A stretch of 64,000 nt of DNA from Neofusicoccum parvum. Lineage: Eukaryota; Ascomycota; Dothideomycetes; Botryosphaeriales; Botryosphaeriaceae. Position 1 is the stretch's first letter, and each line of letters opens with the position of its first letter. The stretch covers positions 310,001-374,000 of the forward strand of contig CP087214.1 in the NCBI GenBank assembly GCA_020912385.1, in the 5' to 3' direction. A model generated the notes under the pieces. The model had not been told where the DNA came from and made no database searches. It saw only the letters and a list, made by a program, of their open reading frames with translations. This document shows positions 11,298 to 20,633 of this stretch, one piece after another. The translations under genes and the position numbers were made by a program.

Positions 11298-12134
11298 TGC
11301 GGCGGTGACATTATCATCTTTGCGGAATTCGCGCTGTCGTTAGTGAGGAATGGATAGAAAAGGAGTTTGAGGCTGTTTCTTTGTTTGCTCACTGGATGCT
11401 TGTCCTAAAATAATGTCTAAAAATAGAGATGCATCTAACCAGTAACGAGTACCTTGGTAGGGGGACCAGCAGAGCGACGTGTACGGAAACGGTGAACGAT
11501 TGTCTCTTTGCTCATGGTGAAGCCTCAGGCACTGAACAAGTGACGGCAGGTGACGTGCGATCATCGAGAGGCATGATCTCCGTCTGCCAAGACCGTCGAC
11601 GCTCCTTCCGGACGATGCTCGAAGCAGCGGTGTCGACTGCTCGTGGGGGATATGCGGGAGGCGCGATGGCTGCCAGTCCGACGACGCTGTCTTCCCCACT
11701 CTGACGGCAGGGCGGGCTGCAGCCATGGGTGCTGCGGGATGAGGTGCATACAGCGGAAGGCAATGGAAGCGGGCGGGTGCTTCGCGATGCTTCTCCCCTC
11801 CCTGCAAGCTCCGCACCAGCCCGCACACCAGCGCCGCCGCATCCCAGATTCCCGGAGATAGCGCAGCGGGGACGGTCCGTGCGCATAATGACATATGATG
11901 ATCTGAAGCTGTCGCGCTCCACCGCCCACCTTCACATAAGCTATCGATCACGCGTTGTCCACCGAGCCGGCAATCCTTTTTCTTGTCTCGTTCCCGTCTG
12001 CCTGACGACAAGTACGCATCTCCAAAACCGCCGCGAATTGAGCGCGCAATCCGCCATATCCCACGCCTCCCAGAAATCTTTCCCGACTGCGCCGCAAGTT
12101 ACCGATCCACTGCTGAGCTCCTCCTACGCCCGTC
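11298..12134. other. Intergenic, no supported gene
   Basis: GC-rich sequence upstream of the GFA-domain gene. Long open frames on the minus strand here have arginine/serine-rich translations typical of chance open frames in GC-rich DNA. Confidence 0.4.
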
Positions 12135-12912
12135 ATGGAGCGCACTCTCCACGGCTCCTGCGCCTGCGGCCGCAACCACTACATCGTCGAAGTGCCCCCC
12201 TCATCCGACCAACTCGCCTCCATCCTCTTCGACAGCAGCCTCCGAACCCGTAAGCCCACCACCCCTTCCCCCATCCACCCCGGACCTCCGCTAACCCCCA
12301 TCGCCCCCGCCAGGCCGCCACCAAGCCACGCCCTTCAGCGCCTTCCTCCGCGTCCCCCTCTCCTGGTACCACTCCTCGGCCTCGGCCTTCTTCCCTGACG
12401 AGCCGCCCCACCTGATCCGCCGCACCTTCCACGACGAGCAGCCGCGCGCGCCGACTGGGCTGCGCCGCCAGTTCTGCGGCTTCTGCGGCACGCCGCTGAC
12501 GGCGTGGCACGAGCGCACGCGCGCGGACGCCGACTTCATCGCCCTGACGCTCGGCAGCCTGCGCGAGCGGGACGTCGGCGAGCTCGAGGACATGGGGCTG
12601 TTCCGCGGCGCCGACGAGGGGGCGGACGGAGGGGAGGCGGAGGGGAGTAGGGCCGCGACGCCGACGGCGGCGGGGGCCCGGCAGCTGCGGAGAGAGGTGT
12701 TTGGCCCGCTGCAGGTTGTGGAGGGGAGGGGCGCGCCGTGGTTTGAGAGGTTGGTGGAGGATAGTCGGCTTGGTGCCATTACGAGGACGCGCGGGGGGTA
12801 TGAGGCGAGTGATGGGTCGTGGAGGGAGGAGTGGGAGGTTCTGGAATGGACGAATGAGGGGGAGGAGACGGAAGGAGGCACGCCTGGGAAGAGGAAGTTG
12901 GGCGCGTCGTAG
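12135..12912 (+). CDS. GFA/CENP-V domain protein (glutathione-dependent formaldehyde-activating fold)
   Basis: Exons 12135-12249 and 12314-12912 give 237 residues. The GFA fold is indicated by an N-terminal CxCG motif (Cys9, Cys11 in HGSCACGRNHY) and a second CGFCG motif (Cys93, Cys96), which are the zinc-binding cysteines of this family. A variable, charged C-terminal half follows (from about 130), with a Gly/Glu-rich linker. GFA-type proteins were named for S-hydroxymethylglutathione formation, but most fungal members have no proven substrate, so only the fold is claimed. No targeting signal was seen; probably cytosolic. Confidence 0.88.
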
Positions 12913-13589
12913 TGGTCGGAGGGAGTTGCTCGGTGTGACGAGGAGGGTCTGTTTGATCTGAGAATTAGCAGGTTTTTGGGAGGCATTGTGAGAGTTCGGG
13001 CTGCATCTTGTCGGAGCTGTCAATGGCGTTATCGGCTGATTTTTGGAGCCTCTACATCACAGATGGTGCAATCACTGGAGTAGAAAAGCTTGTTTTGGCT
13101 TTGATTCTCAGAACACCAACTTTCTTTTATCTGCAACCCGTAAACGCATCTTGTGTAGGAGCTGAACAAGCAGCATTTCTGCGTATAATACCCAACTTTA
13201 GTATCTGCTCTCAATCAAATCTTGTTCATACATGGTTTCAACGCTTTTTCCGGAGCAATCCAAGCAGTAAGACCATATTCCAGGTCAATAGAGTGGAGTT
13301 GTATTCTTGCGGGCGCCATATATTCCGCCCTGAGCAGATCAGGCGATCCTCAAAGCCATTTCACATGACTGTGTGCACGCTCATCTCCTCCGTATGTATA
13401 CGCCGCTTGACGAGGTTGGCGATATTGGCGAATCATTGGAGGCTTTAGAGCGATGGAGGCAGAAACGGTATTCGGGTCGTCCAGAAGTTGAAACGGGAAT
13501 TTGACGCGCTGGAAAGATCCTTTTCAGGTTGGCCAGCTTCTCTCGCGTCCCCCAGTCCCGGTATCCGCCGCATGAAGCAGCGGGTGCTA
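12913..13589. other. 3' intergenic between GFA-domain gene and PET117
   Basis: Convergent untranslated region, AT-richer than its flanks. No coding signal found. Confidence 0.4.
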
Positions 13590-13881
13590 CTATATGTCTT
13601 GCTTGTTTCCATCCGACACGGTCTGGACCTTCCGGTATTCTTCCTCCAGTTTCCGCTGCATTTCAAAGTCAAGCATGCGTTCGGCCTTCAGCTTTTGTTG
13701 CTCGAGATCGCGGATAACACCAGCGTGCATGGCCTGTAATTGAATTAGTACAGGAACGAATCTTGAGCGCATTCACGAAACGCACGGCTTTCTCGGCCTG
13801 CTGCTGGTAATGCACCATGACGACGATGCCGATGGCGCCGGCAGTGGTGCCCAGAAGGGTGAGCTTGGAGGCGGTAGACAT
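13590..13881 (-). CDS. PET117: Cytochrome c oxidase assembly protein Pet117
   Basis: Exons 13881-13786 and 13733-13590 (52-nt intron) give 79 residues. The protein matches the PET117 family in size and layout. A short N-terminus MSTASKLTL leads into a single hydrophobic segment (about 8-25), then VHYQQQAEKA and the family signature MHAGVIRDLEQQ, ending in a charged helix. PET117 is a mitochondrial inner-membrane/matrix factor needed for complex IV assembly. The start is the ATG at 13881; an upstream in-frame GTG would be non-standard. The gene is divergent from VMA10, with 300 bases between start codons, so the two may share a promoter serving mitochondrial and vacuolar bioenergetics. Confidence 0.92.
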
Positions 13882-14181
13882 GATGGCGGGGGAGAGAGGC
13901 ACCGCTGCCGGGGTCCTAGAGCTCGCGCAGTGGGAAGAAGGGTCCTGCGGAGAGCGAATGGGAAGCGAGACGGTGGTGTGAGGGAAGCGACGGGCTGCGA
14001 TATTTTGAGAGGGCGGGCGTCAGAGAGTCAGGCGCCACGCTTCACCGCCCTCGAGCTTGGCACGAGCTCCACGCGGGCAGCACGTCGAGGGCGCCTCAAC
14101 TCGCAGCTCCAGCATCGGGCACCCTCGACCTCTTGCGATCCTACACCCACCTCGTCATCTCTCCCGCACCATCCCGCCACC

Positions 14182-14861
14182 ATGGTGCGTCGAGCTCCAC
14201 GTCCCTCTGCCGCCCGCTCATGAACTGACCAGCCATTCGCAGTCCGCCCAGAACTCCGCGGGCATTCAGACGCTGCTCGACGTAAGCTAGCCCGAGTGCG
14301 GGTCCATGTCAACAACACCGAGCTCACACCAGCACACAGGCCGAGCGTGAGGCGCAGAAGATTGTGCAGAAAGGTTGGCATCCAGACCCCCATCGCCGGT
14401 GAGAATGAAGCTAACGTTGCGCAGCCAGAGAATGTACGGCAGCTCTGCTCCCCCACCGCCGCTCTCGTTGACCACCACGACGAACCTTATCTGACCGCAT
14501 CGCACAGACCGCACCAAGCGCGTGAAGGACGCCCGCAGCGAGGCCCAGAAGGAGATCGAGGAGTACAGGCAGAAGAAGGAGGAGGAGTTCAAGGCCTTTG
14601 AGAAGGAGGTACGACCCAAACAACGTCCATCCGCCATGCTATGTGGACGTTTCGCATGGCCCATCGATGCACGCGCTGACAATATTCTCCCTCCGACAGC
14701 ACTCCAGCGGCAACAAGAAGGCCGAGGAGGAAGCGGACAAGGCGACGGATGTCAAGCTGAAGGAGATCAAGGAAATCGGCAAGAAGAGCGGCAACAAGGT
14801 CATCGAGGACCTCCTCAAGGCTGTCACCGATGTGAAAGCCGAGCCGCCGGCGGCGCGCTGA
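14182..14861 (+). CDS. VMA10: V-type ATPase subunit G (Vma10)
   Basis: Six exons: 14182-14184 (ATG only), 14243-14281, 14340-14373, 14425-14433 (9 nt), 14508-14608 and 14700-14861. They sum to 348 nt and 115 residues. The family size is about 114. The protein starts SAQNSAGIQTLLDAEREAQ and continues through the conserved AREYRTKRVKDARSEAQ stretch. The central part is a long charged coiled coil, as expected for the peripheral stator subunit of the V1 sector that couples ATP hydrolysis to proton pumping at the vacuole. The C-terminal half is Lys/Glu-rich helix. Every intron has a GT donor, AG acceptor and the correct phase. The ATG-only first exon and the 9-nt exon are notable. Confidence 0.93.
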
Positions 14862-15369
14862 GACTTCCCACTCATCTACTATGGTTACCCGTTGAAACGC
14901 ATCATGTTGTCCTGTTCTCATCTTCTACGAGCTGGTGGCTCTCTTCTCTGCGCCCACGGTGCGAGATGCTGAGGAGCCTGCAAATATTGCGTCAGTTGTG
15001 TTCATAGAGTCGGCTGTATCATAGACGTTGCAAGCTGCTTCGGCATGGCGCGGGCTCGTATGAAACGGCAGTTGTTTACCTGCGACACAAGCTGTCGTGC
15101 TGAATGCAAGCAAGCTGAGCAAAACAACATGGTGTGTGTGTTTCCCCACAGCTCTCGGCATGTGAACCAAACAGAACCGCACGCCGCAATTGCCCGCCCG
15201 GGTGCTTATGCAGGTGCCATCGGTTGTCATCGACAGGGACCTGCGTGCATGAGATTGCCGGGCGTGTTACGTCACCGAGAAGAACATCATCGCGACCCCC
15301 AAGGCGCGACCTCACCTCGCTCCGAAACTTTCTTTCCAAACTTCGCATTATGCGCCTCCTCTGCGAATA
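14862..15369. other. Intergenic between VMA10 and the lipase
   Basis: Contains the VMA10 3' end and the lipase promoter. No further coding signal recognised. Confidence 0.4.
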
Positions 15370-16870
15370 ATGACCTCCGCACTGCTGATAAGGCGCCAGA
15401 CCATTGGCCTCGTGTCCAGGGAACTCCGCATCTCTTATCGTGCGATACACAGCTCCGCAGTCACACGAGCAGCCGACCCGCGCCTCAATGACCTGGACTT
15501 GGGAAAGGAGATTCGCGACGAATATGCCGCCATTAGGGAGCATTACGGTCTGTGCTGATTTCCTGGTATCCATATATGCAATCCAAACGCTAATGCTTCT
15601 CAGATAAACCGGTACGCCCGCAAGTCGCCTGGTCCTCTGAGCCCATACCCTCATACAGCTAATCACCACTCCTCCGCTCTCGTACCTCCAGAAACACCCC
15701 ATTATCCTCGCACACGGCCTCCTTGGCTTCGACGAGATCCGTATCGGCGGTCCCTACCTACCCGGCATCGAATATTGGCGGGGCATCAAGGATGCGCTCG
15801 AGGCGAAGGACATCGAGGTGATCACAGCAGCCGTGCCACCATCTGGGTCGGTCGAGGCAAGAGCAGCGAAGCTGGGAGAAAGCATCGCGAAGAGGGCGCA
15901 AGGAAAGAGCGTGAACATTATTGCGTCAGTGCCCGGACTTCATGATGCGGAGCGAGAATCAGGGTGCTGATATGATCGAGTGCAGACATAGTATGGTATG
16001 GTTGGCTTGCCTGGTCGGATGTGATGATGACTTGGCAAGCTTACGTGGGAATAGGGGTGCGTATTCCCTTGCCTGGTTGGAAAGTGGTTGGACAGGGCTG
16101 ACAGGCCCTGCAGAGGACTCGATTCGAGATACATGATCAGCCAGCTCAAGCCGCCCAAGGTCGATGTCAAGTCTCTGACCACGATCGCGTCGCCACACCG
16201 CGGGTCTGCGTTTGCGGATTTCCTGATGGATCAGATTGGACGTATGGTTTCTGTATTCACTTTTGAGCGATTACGCTGATTGAGATTCTAGCAAATAACT
16301 TACCCAAGGCGTATAAAACCCTGGAATTCTTCGGACTTGAGACCGGCGCTTTCTCGCAATTAACGAGGAACTACATGCAGAATGAGTTTAACCCGAAGAC
16401 TCCAGACTTAGAGGGCGTAAAGTATTACTCTTACGGCGCTACCCTTGAGCCGACGCGCTGGTCGGTGTTCAAGCCGTCGCATGATATCGTGAAGGAGCTA
16501 GAGGGCGCGCCTAATGATGGCCTCGTGAGGTGTGTATTTCTGGATATCAGTTCTCGGTATCTAGCGCCATCTAACAATGATTACAGCGTCCCGAGCAGTA
16601 AATGGGGGACATATAAAGGCACTCTCGTAGGCGTCAGCCATCTTGATCTTATCAACTGGACATCGCGAGTCAAGTGGATGCTTTATTCGATGGTTGGAAA
16701 TAAGCCTCAGTGAGTCTTTCCAAGAATATGTGAGTATCCAACTGACATACCGGGCAGCTTTAACGCTATTGCGTTGTATCTAGACATTTGTGGTAAGCAT
16801 CTACATTTTTCAATTCACCTACATTGTTGCTGACACATCCAAAGATATGCTAGCCAAAGAAGGCCATTAG
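15370..16870 (+). CDS. Mitochondrial-type triacylglycerol lipase, Tgl2-like alpha/beta hydrolase
   Basis: Ten exons: 15370-15547, 15604-15611, 15692-15924, 15986-15995, 16055-16056, 16114-16241, 16292-16529, 16587-16709, 16758-16792 and 16845-16870. They total 981 nt (326 residues). An Arg-rich N-terminus (RRQTIGLVSRELRISYRA) fits mitochondrial import. HPIILAHGLLGFDEI is the oxyanion-hole strand. AHSMGGLDSRYMI is the nucleophile elbow (Ser in HSM). Asp of NDGLV and His of VSHLD complete the catalytic triad. The arrangement matches the bacterial-type lipase fold shared by yeast Tgl2. The elbow is assembled across a 10-nt and a 2-nt exon. Without the 2-nt exon the conserved GG is lost and the frame breaks. 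Family assignment is firm; organelle location is inferred. Confidence 0.88.
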
Positions 16871-17106
16871 ACGAGCGGATTCTTATTCTTTCATCGTTAC
16901 CCAACCGCTTGGACTGGGTGACCAGCATAGTGGAATCCAATCTTGACGAGGTGCCCTCATCTCGACGAACTGAAAAACATGATACAAAACTTTTCATGAA
17001 GTTGTTGCTGCAAAATAAGGCTTCATGATCGCTAATGTCTCCAGTAATACTAATAAACGCCATATCTTACAATATCACCTGCTCCGAGAAGACCTCAACT
17101 GAGAAA

Positions 17107-17812
17107 TCACGCCTCGTTTCTCTTTCCATACCTCATAGTTCTCTTCCCGATCGGGAGCCTGCCACCCCGGTGCCCGCCAATCTTTCCGGTCTTGGTCGTC
17201 TCGGTTCCTTCGGTCGAGTCCTCCTGCCTCTTCTCCTTGGGCCAACCAATTCTCCTCGTTTGGCTACCCTCCAGCTGCGACGGGTCGGTCGAGTTACCCC
17301 CGCCAGTCAGTTCACCAACGTTGACGGTCTGAGTATCCTGTCGCTTCTCCTTCGGCCAGCCGATGCGCCTTGTCTGGCTGCCCTCCAACTGCGAGGGATC
17401 GGTAGAGTTTCCAGCACCAGCGAGATCACCGACGTTTACGGTCTGGGTGTCCTGCCTCTTCTCTTTCGGCCAGCCAATGCGCCTCGTCTGGCTGCCCTCC
17501 AGCTGCGAGGGGTCAGTGGAGTTGCCGGCGCCGGCCAGGTCGCCCACATCGACGGTCTGCGTCTCCTGCCTCTTCTCCCTCGGCCACCCGATCCGCCTCG
17601 TCTGGCTGCCCTCCAGCTGCGACGGATCAGTCGCGTTGGCCGCGCCTGCCAGGTCGCCCACGTCGACCGTCTGCGTCTCTTGCCTCTTGGCCCGGCCGCC
17701 GCGGATGCGGCGCGTGCTCGTCGAGTCGGCCGCGCCGATGGTCTCGCCGCCCGCCGTCGCCCGCCTCCGCGACCCGCGTCCGCCGCCGATCCGCGGGTTC
17801 TCGCGGTCGAGG

Positions 17813-17857
<45 letters not shown>

Positions 17858-18392
17858 TCGTCGTCTGCCGGCGAGCGCTTGGAACCCCGTCCCCCGCCGA
17901 TGACGGGGTTCTCGCGGTCGAGGTCGTCATCCTCGTCATCGTCGTCATCATCATCATCCGCCCTCCTGTCGATGCGGCGAGCGTCCGGCTCGATCACGCC
18001 GGCGTCGGTCGAGTTGGAGGACGACGGATCAACGGCCACCTGCCGCCTCCTCTCCTTGCCGATGCGGCGCAGGTCACCCGGGTCGCCCTGGCCGGCGATC
18101 TCCTCGTCGGTGAGGTTGAGCGAGGGTCCTGGGGTAATGGTCACGATTTCCTGGCGCCGGCCGATGCGGCGCAGATCTCCGGGCTCGCCTTGGCCGGCGA
18201 TCTCCTCGGCGGTGAGGTTCTCGGGCGCGCCGGGCGTGATGTCGGCAATCTCTTGGCGGGGGGCGAGGGCGGAGGACTGGGCGGGGGGAGTCAGCGTGGG
18301 CTGGGTCAATTGGGTTAGGGTGGAGCGTGTTGTACCTTGGCGGCGGCCAGGCCGGCGATGGCGAGGAGGTGGACGAGCGTGGTGGCCTTCAT
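17107..18392 (-). CDS. Secreted kexin-processed repeat polypeptide precursor (multi-peptide precursor)
   Basis: Exons 18392-18336 and 18300-17107, split by a 35-nt intron, give about 416 residues. Exon 1 encodes the signal peptide (MKATTLVHLLAIAGLAAA). The rest is a chain of peptide units bounded by dibasic sites (KR, RR), the cleavage signal of kexin-type proteases. The N-terminal units vary (QEIADITPG... and QEIVTITPG...), followed by two Asp/Glu-run units. Then come four near-identical 38-residue units that start QETQTV or QDTQTV and end RRIGWP(K/R)EKR. Most units begin with Gln directly after the dibasic site, which favours pyroglutamate formation, and many contain RRIG or RRI. Asn-x-Thr sites recur. 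It is probably cleaved in the Golgi into about ten peptides. Function unknown: signalling, repellent/wall peptide, or RiPP-like precursor. It is convergent with the lipase 236 bases away. Confidence 0.8.
17227..17682 (-). repeat. Four tandem 114-bp coding repeats
   Basis: Four in-frame copies of a 38-residue unit inside the precursor gene. The copies differ by a few substitutions (AAN/GAGN/GGGN, D/N and E/D changes), so they are diverging rather than freshly amplified. Confidence 0.9.
17812..17958 (-). repeat. Acidic codon microsatellite (Asp/Glu runs)
   Basis: Two runs of GAC/GAG-type codons encode poly-Asp/Glu stretches. Both are followed by near-identical DLDREN and IGGGRGS segments, so the pair looks like a duplicated peptide unit with a length-variable tract. 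Confidence 0.85.
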
Positions 18393-20633
18393 GGTGATTG
18401 GCCGGGGACCGGTTTGCTCTCTTTCGCTTCGGGTGTGTCGAACAGGGAAGCGGGAGGGAGAGAGGAGGGTTGTGGAAGGACCGGGGGTGAGAACGTGCGC
18501 TGGCTGGAGAAAAAGCAGATCTTCACGAGGCGGGCGTTCCCTTGGGTTTATGTAGTGATGCGAGAGGAGCCGGGCATGATCGTCCTCCCCGGGACGACAC
18601 CAAACATAGCCTCAAACGCCATAGTTGGGGCCTGGGAGGGAATGGGGGCCCGGAATGGACTCGGGTATCGAGCGTCTTCGCTTAGCGGGAGGGCGGCGAG
18701 CTGGGTGTGATGAGAGAGCGCTGACTCGGCGCTCGAGACAACGCGGTTTCGGTAGTAGGCGAAGCAGCACGGAAAGGGCATGAGGCTGATTTCGCAACAA
18801 GCATAACGGTATGCCTAAACGAGCGGAACCTCGCCAATTGGTCGCGGTCGGGCCGTTTTGCGCGACGGTGGTGATTTAAGGGAGCGGCTTGGCTGCTGCG
18901 CGCGGATCCACACAGAACCGGCGGCGGGGTTCGCCTTGAAGCAGAAACTGCGGCTCGAATGGCTCTATCTCTGCGTGGGTAGGGCGAGGGGAGGTTTTGG
19001 ATAGGGTGGAGGAGCCAATGAGGTCGAGGCCTTGTAGGGCGTGCATAAGAGGCTCTGGGCAAACCGGAGAGAGACGCTGGGCGGTTTCGAAGTGCTGGCC
19101 CGCATGACTCTTGCCGCCGAGCACCTCAAACGCGCGAGGCTCGTCTGCCGCAGTTGTCCCATCAATGGGGAGGCGCTGCGGCTTTCCTGCTCGCGGGCTC
19201 TCCGGATGGGGGCGGGCGTGAGGAAGCGAGTGCTCGACAGATCGGCGGCTCTCGGCACCCACGCGCTGAAACAGCGTCTCGAAACCCGGGCACCACCGTC
19301 TCTCCTTGCCGACATTCGAGAACGCGGGAGCTGACGAAGACCGTTCCGGCCTCGAAACCTGGCTGCCGGGAGGAGGGAGGGGAAATGTTTTGGACAATCT
19401 CGGCGCCCGGCCGTGGACGTTCGGAGATGTCGGGCTGGAAAGAGAGACCGCTTCCGAGACAGTGGGAGAACGGCAAGTCTACGGGGTGCAGTGGTGTGTC
19501 ATTGACCGGGCCGGTCGAATTCGAGCAGCGTGGAAGACGCGCGGTGGATGGAACGGGTTCGTCTGGGGTAAATAGATAGTAGAGTACCATAGGGGTATCG
19601 AAACAAGCGCAACAACCGCGCAGCCGCCCGCTTCCTGACACCTACGGGGTTTACCGATCCATGTATACCAATCTCTACAATGACTGTAGCGTCTCTCCTT
19701 GCTCGAGCTTCTTTCAAATGCACATCCCCATAGCGGTGGCGGGTTGGTCCGCTGATGTTCGGCAAGATGAGCACGCCGCCGATCAAAGGCTCCTCCGGAG
19801 CACGACCCACATTTCTGAATATAGGACCGTGATTTGCGGCGGCTGTCGGGATATGGTCCTGGCGGGCAATCGGCACCACATCACGCCCATTTGTAGCTAC
19901 TTGCGGCCCAGATTTAATGTACTTGCGGATCTCGCCTCCTGTTTTGTTGATGCCTGACGCAAGTTACCCGGCGATCCCTTGCGTTCCGATAGTGTGCGGT
20001 TTCCGACAACTCACTTCAACATGATGGAGAGGGAGCTATAATAGACCGTATTATAGGTAAGATCAGACATCTTAGTGCTCTCACTATATATCTGTTGTTT
20101 CTCTAGAGCGGGCCGAATGTTTCTCATAGCAAGGCCTACGTATGCTGCACGAGAGGGCTAGGTTGTCTTCTGACGGCAATGTCCGCCTCAACCTCAGAGA
20201 TTTTTTTTTCGGTCCACCCGTTGTTTCGAGTTTCAGAAATATACGGAGGTGGGTGAGAGGTATAGTAGAAGGTATCAAGGCAACATTTCCCAACCCCTTC
20301 TCCCAGTTTTTTTCACGGTGGCGACCATAATCGGAGCCAATGGCAGCAAGATATTGGTCTTTATCCGATCACTCTTCCAACTCTATTCAGGAATGAGGTA
20401 TTGCAAAGCTAAAAGATCTCAACTGTACAGCATTACTGGTACTGACTTCCCGATAGCACCATCGTGGAAGGGCCAAAACCTCCATTTCCCTCTAGCATTC
20501 ACTGCATTCTTTTGCGAGAAAGGGTACGACGTGCAAGTAGATTGTTCTATCTTGAACCACAAACCGAAATATCTGTATACATACTAAAGGCACATAAGGA
20601 ATTCAGTACGCTACGAAAGAATTGCTCGCGAGC
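18393..20633. other. Intergenic, no supported gene
   Basis: The first kilobase is GC-rich with overlapping chance frames on both strands. From about 19.9 kb the sequence becomes AT-rich with no coding signal. The promoter of the peptide precursor lies at the left end. A CATAAA element on the minus strand near 18550 could serve as its TATA-like box. Confidence 0.35.

Noticed and set aside
11340..12011. 223-codon minus-strand open frame
   Set aside because: Arg/Ser-rich chance translation in GC-rich promoter sequence, with no motif.
17107..18392. Repeat precursor as an alpha-pheromone gene
   Set aside because: Units lack the short Trp/Cys-containing pheromone core, and the 38-residue repeats with Asn-x-Thr sites do not fit a mating pheromone.
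18876..19641. Overlapping open frames on both strands
   Set aside because: Both strands and several phases are open, as expected from high GC. No motif or splice signals support any of them.
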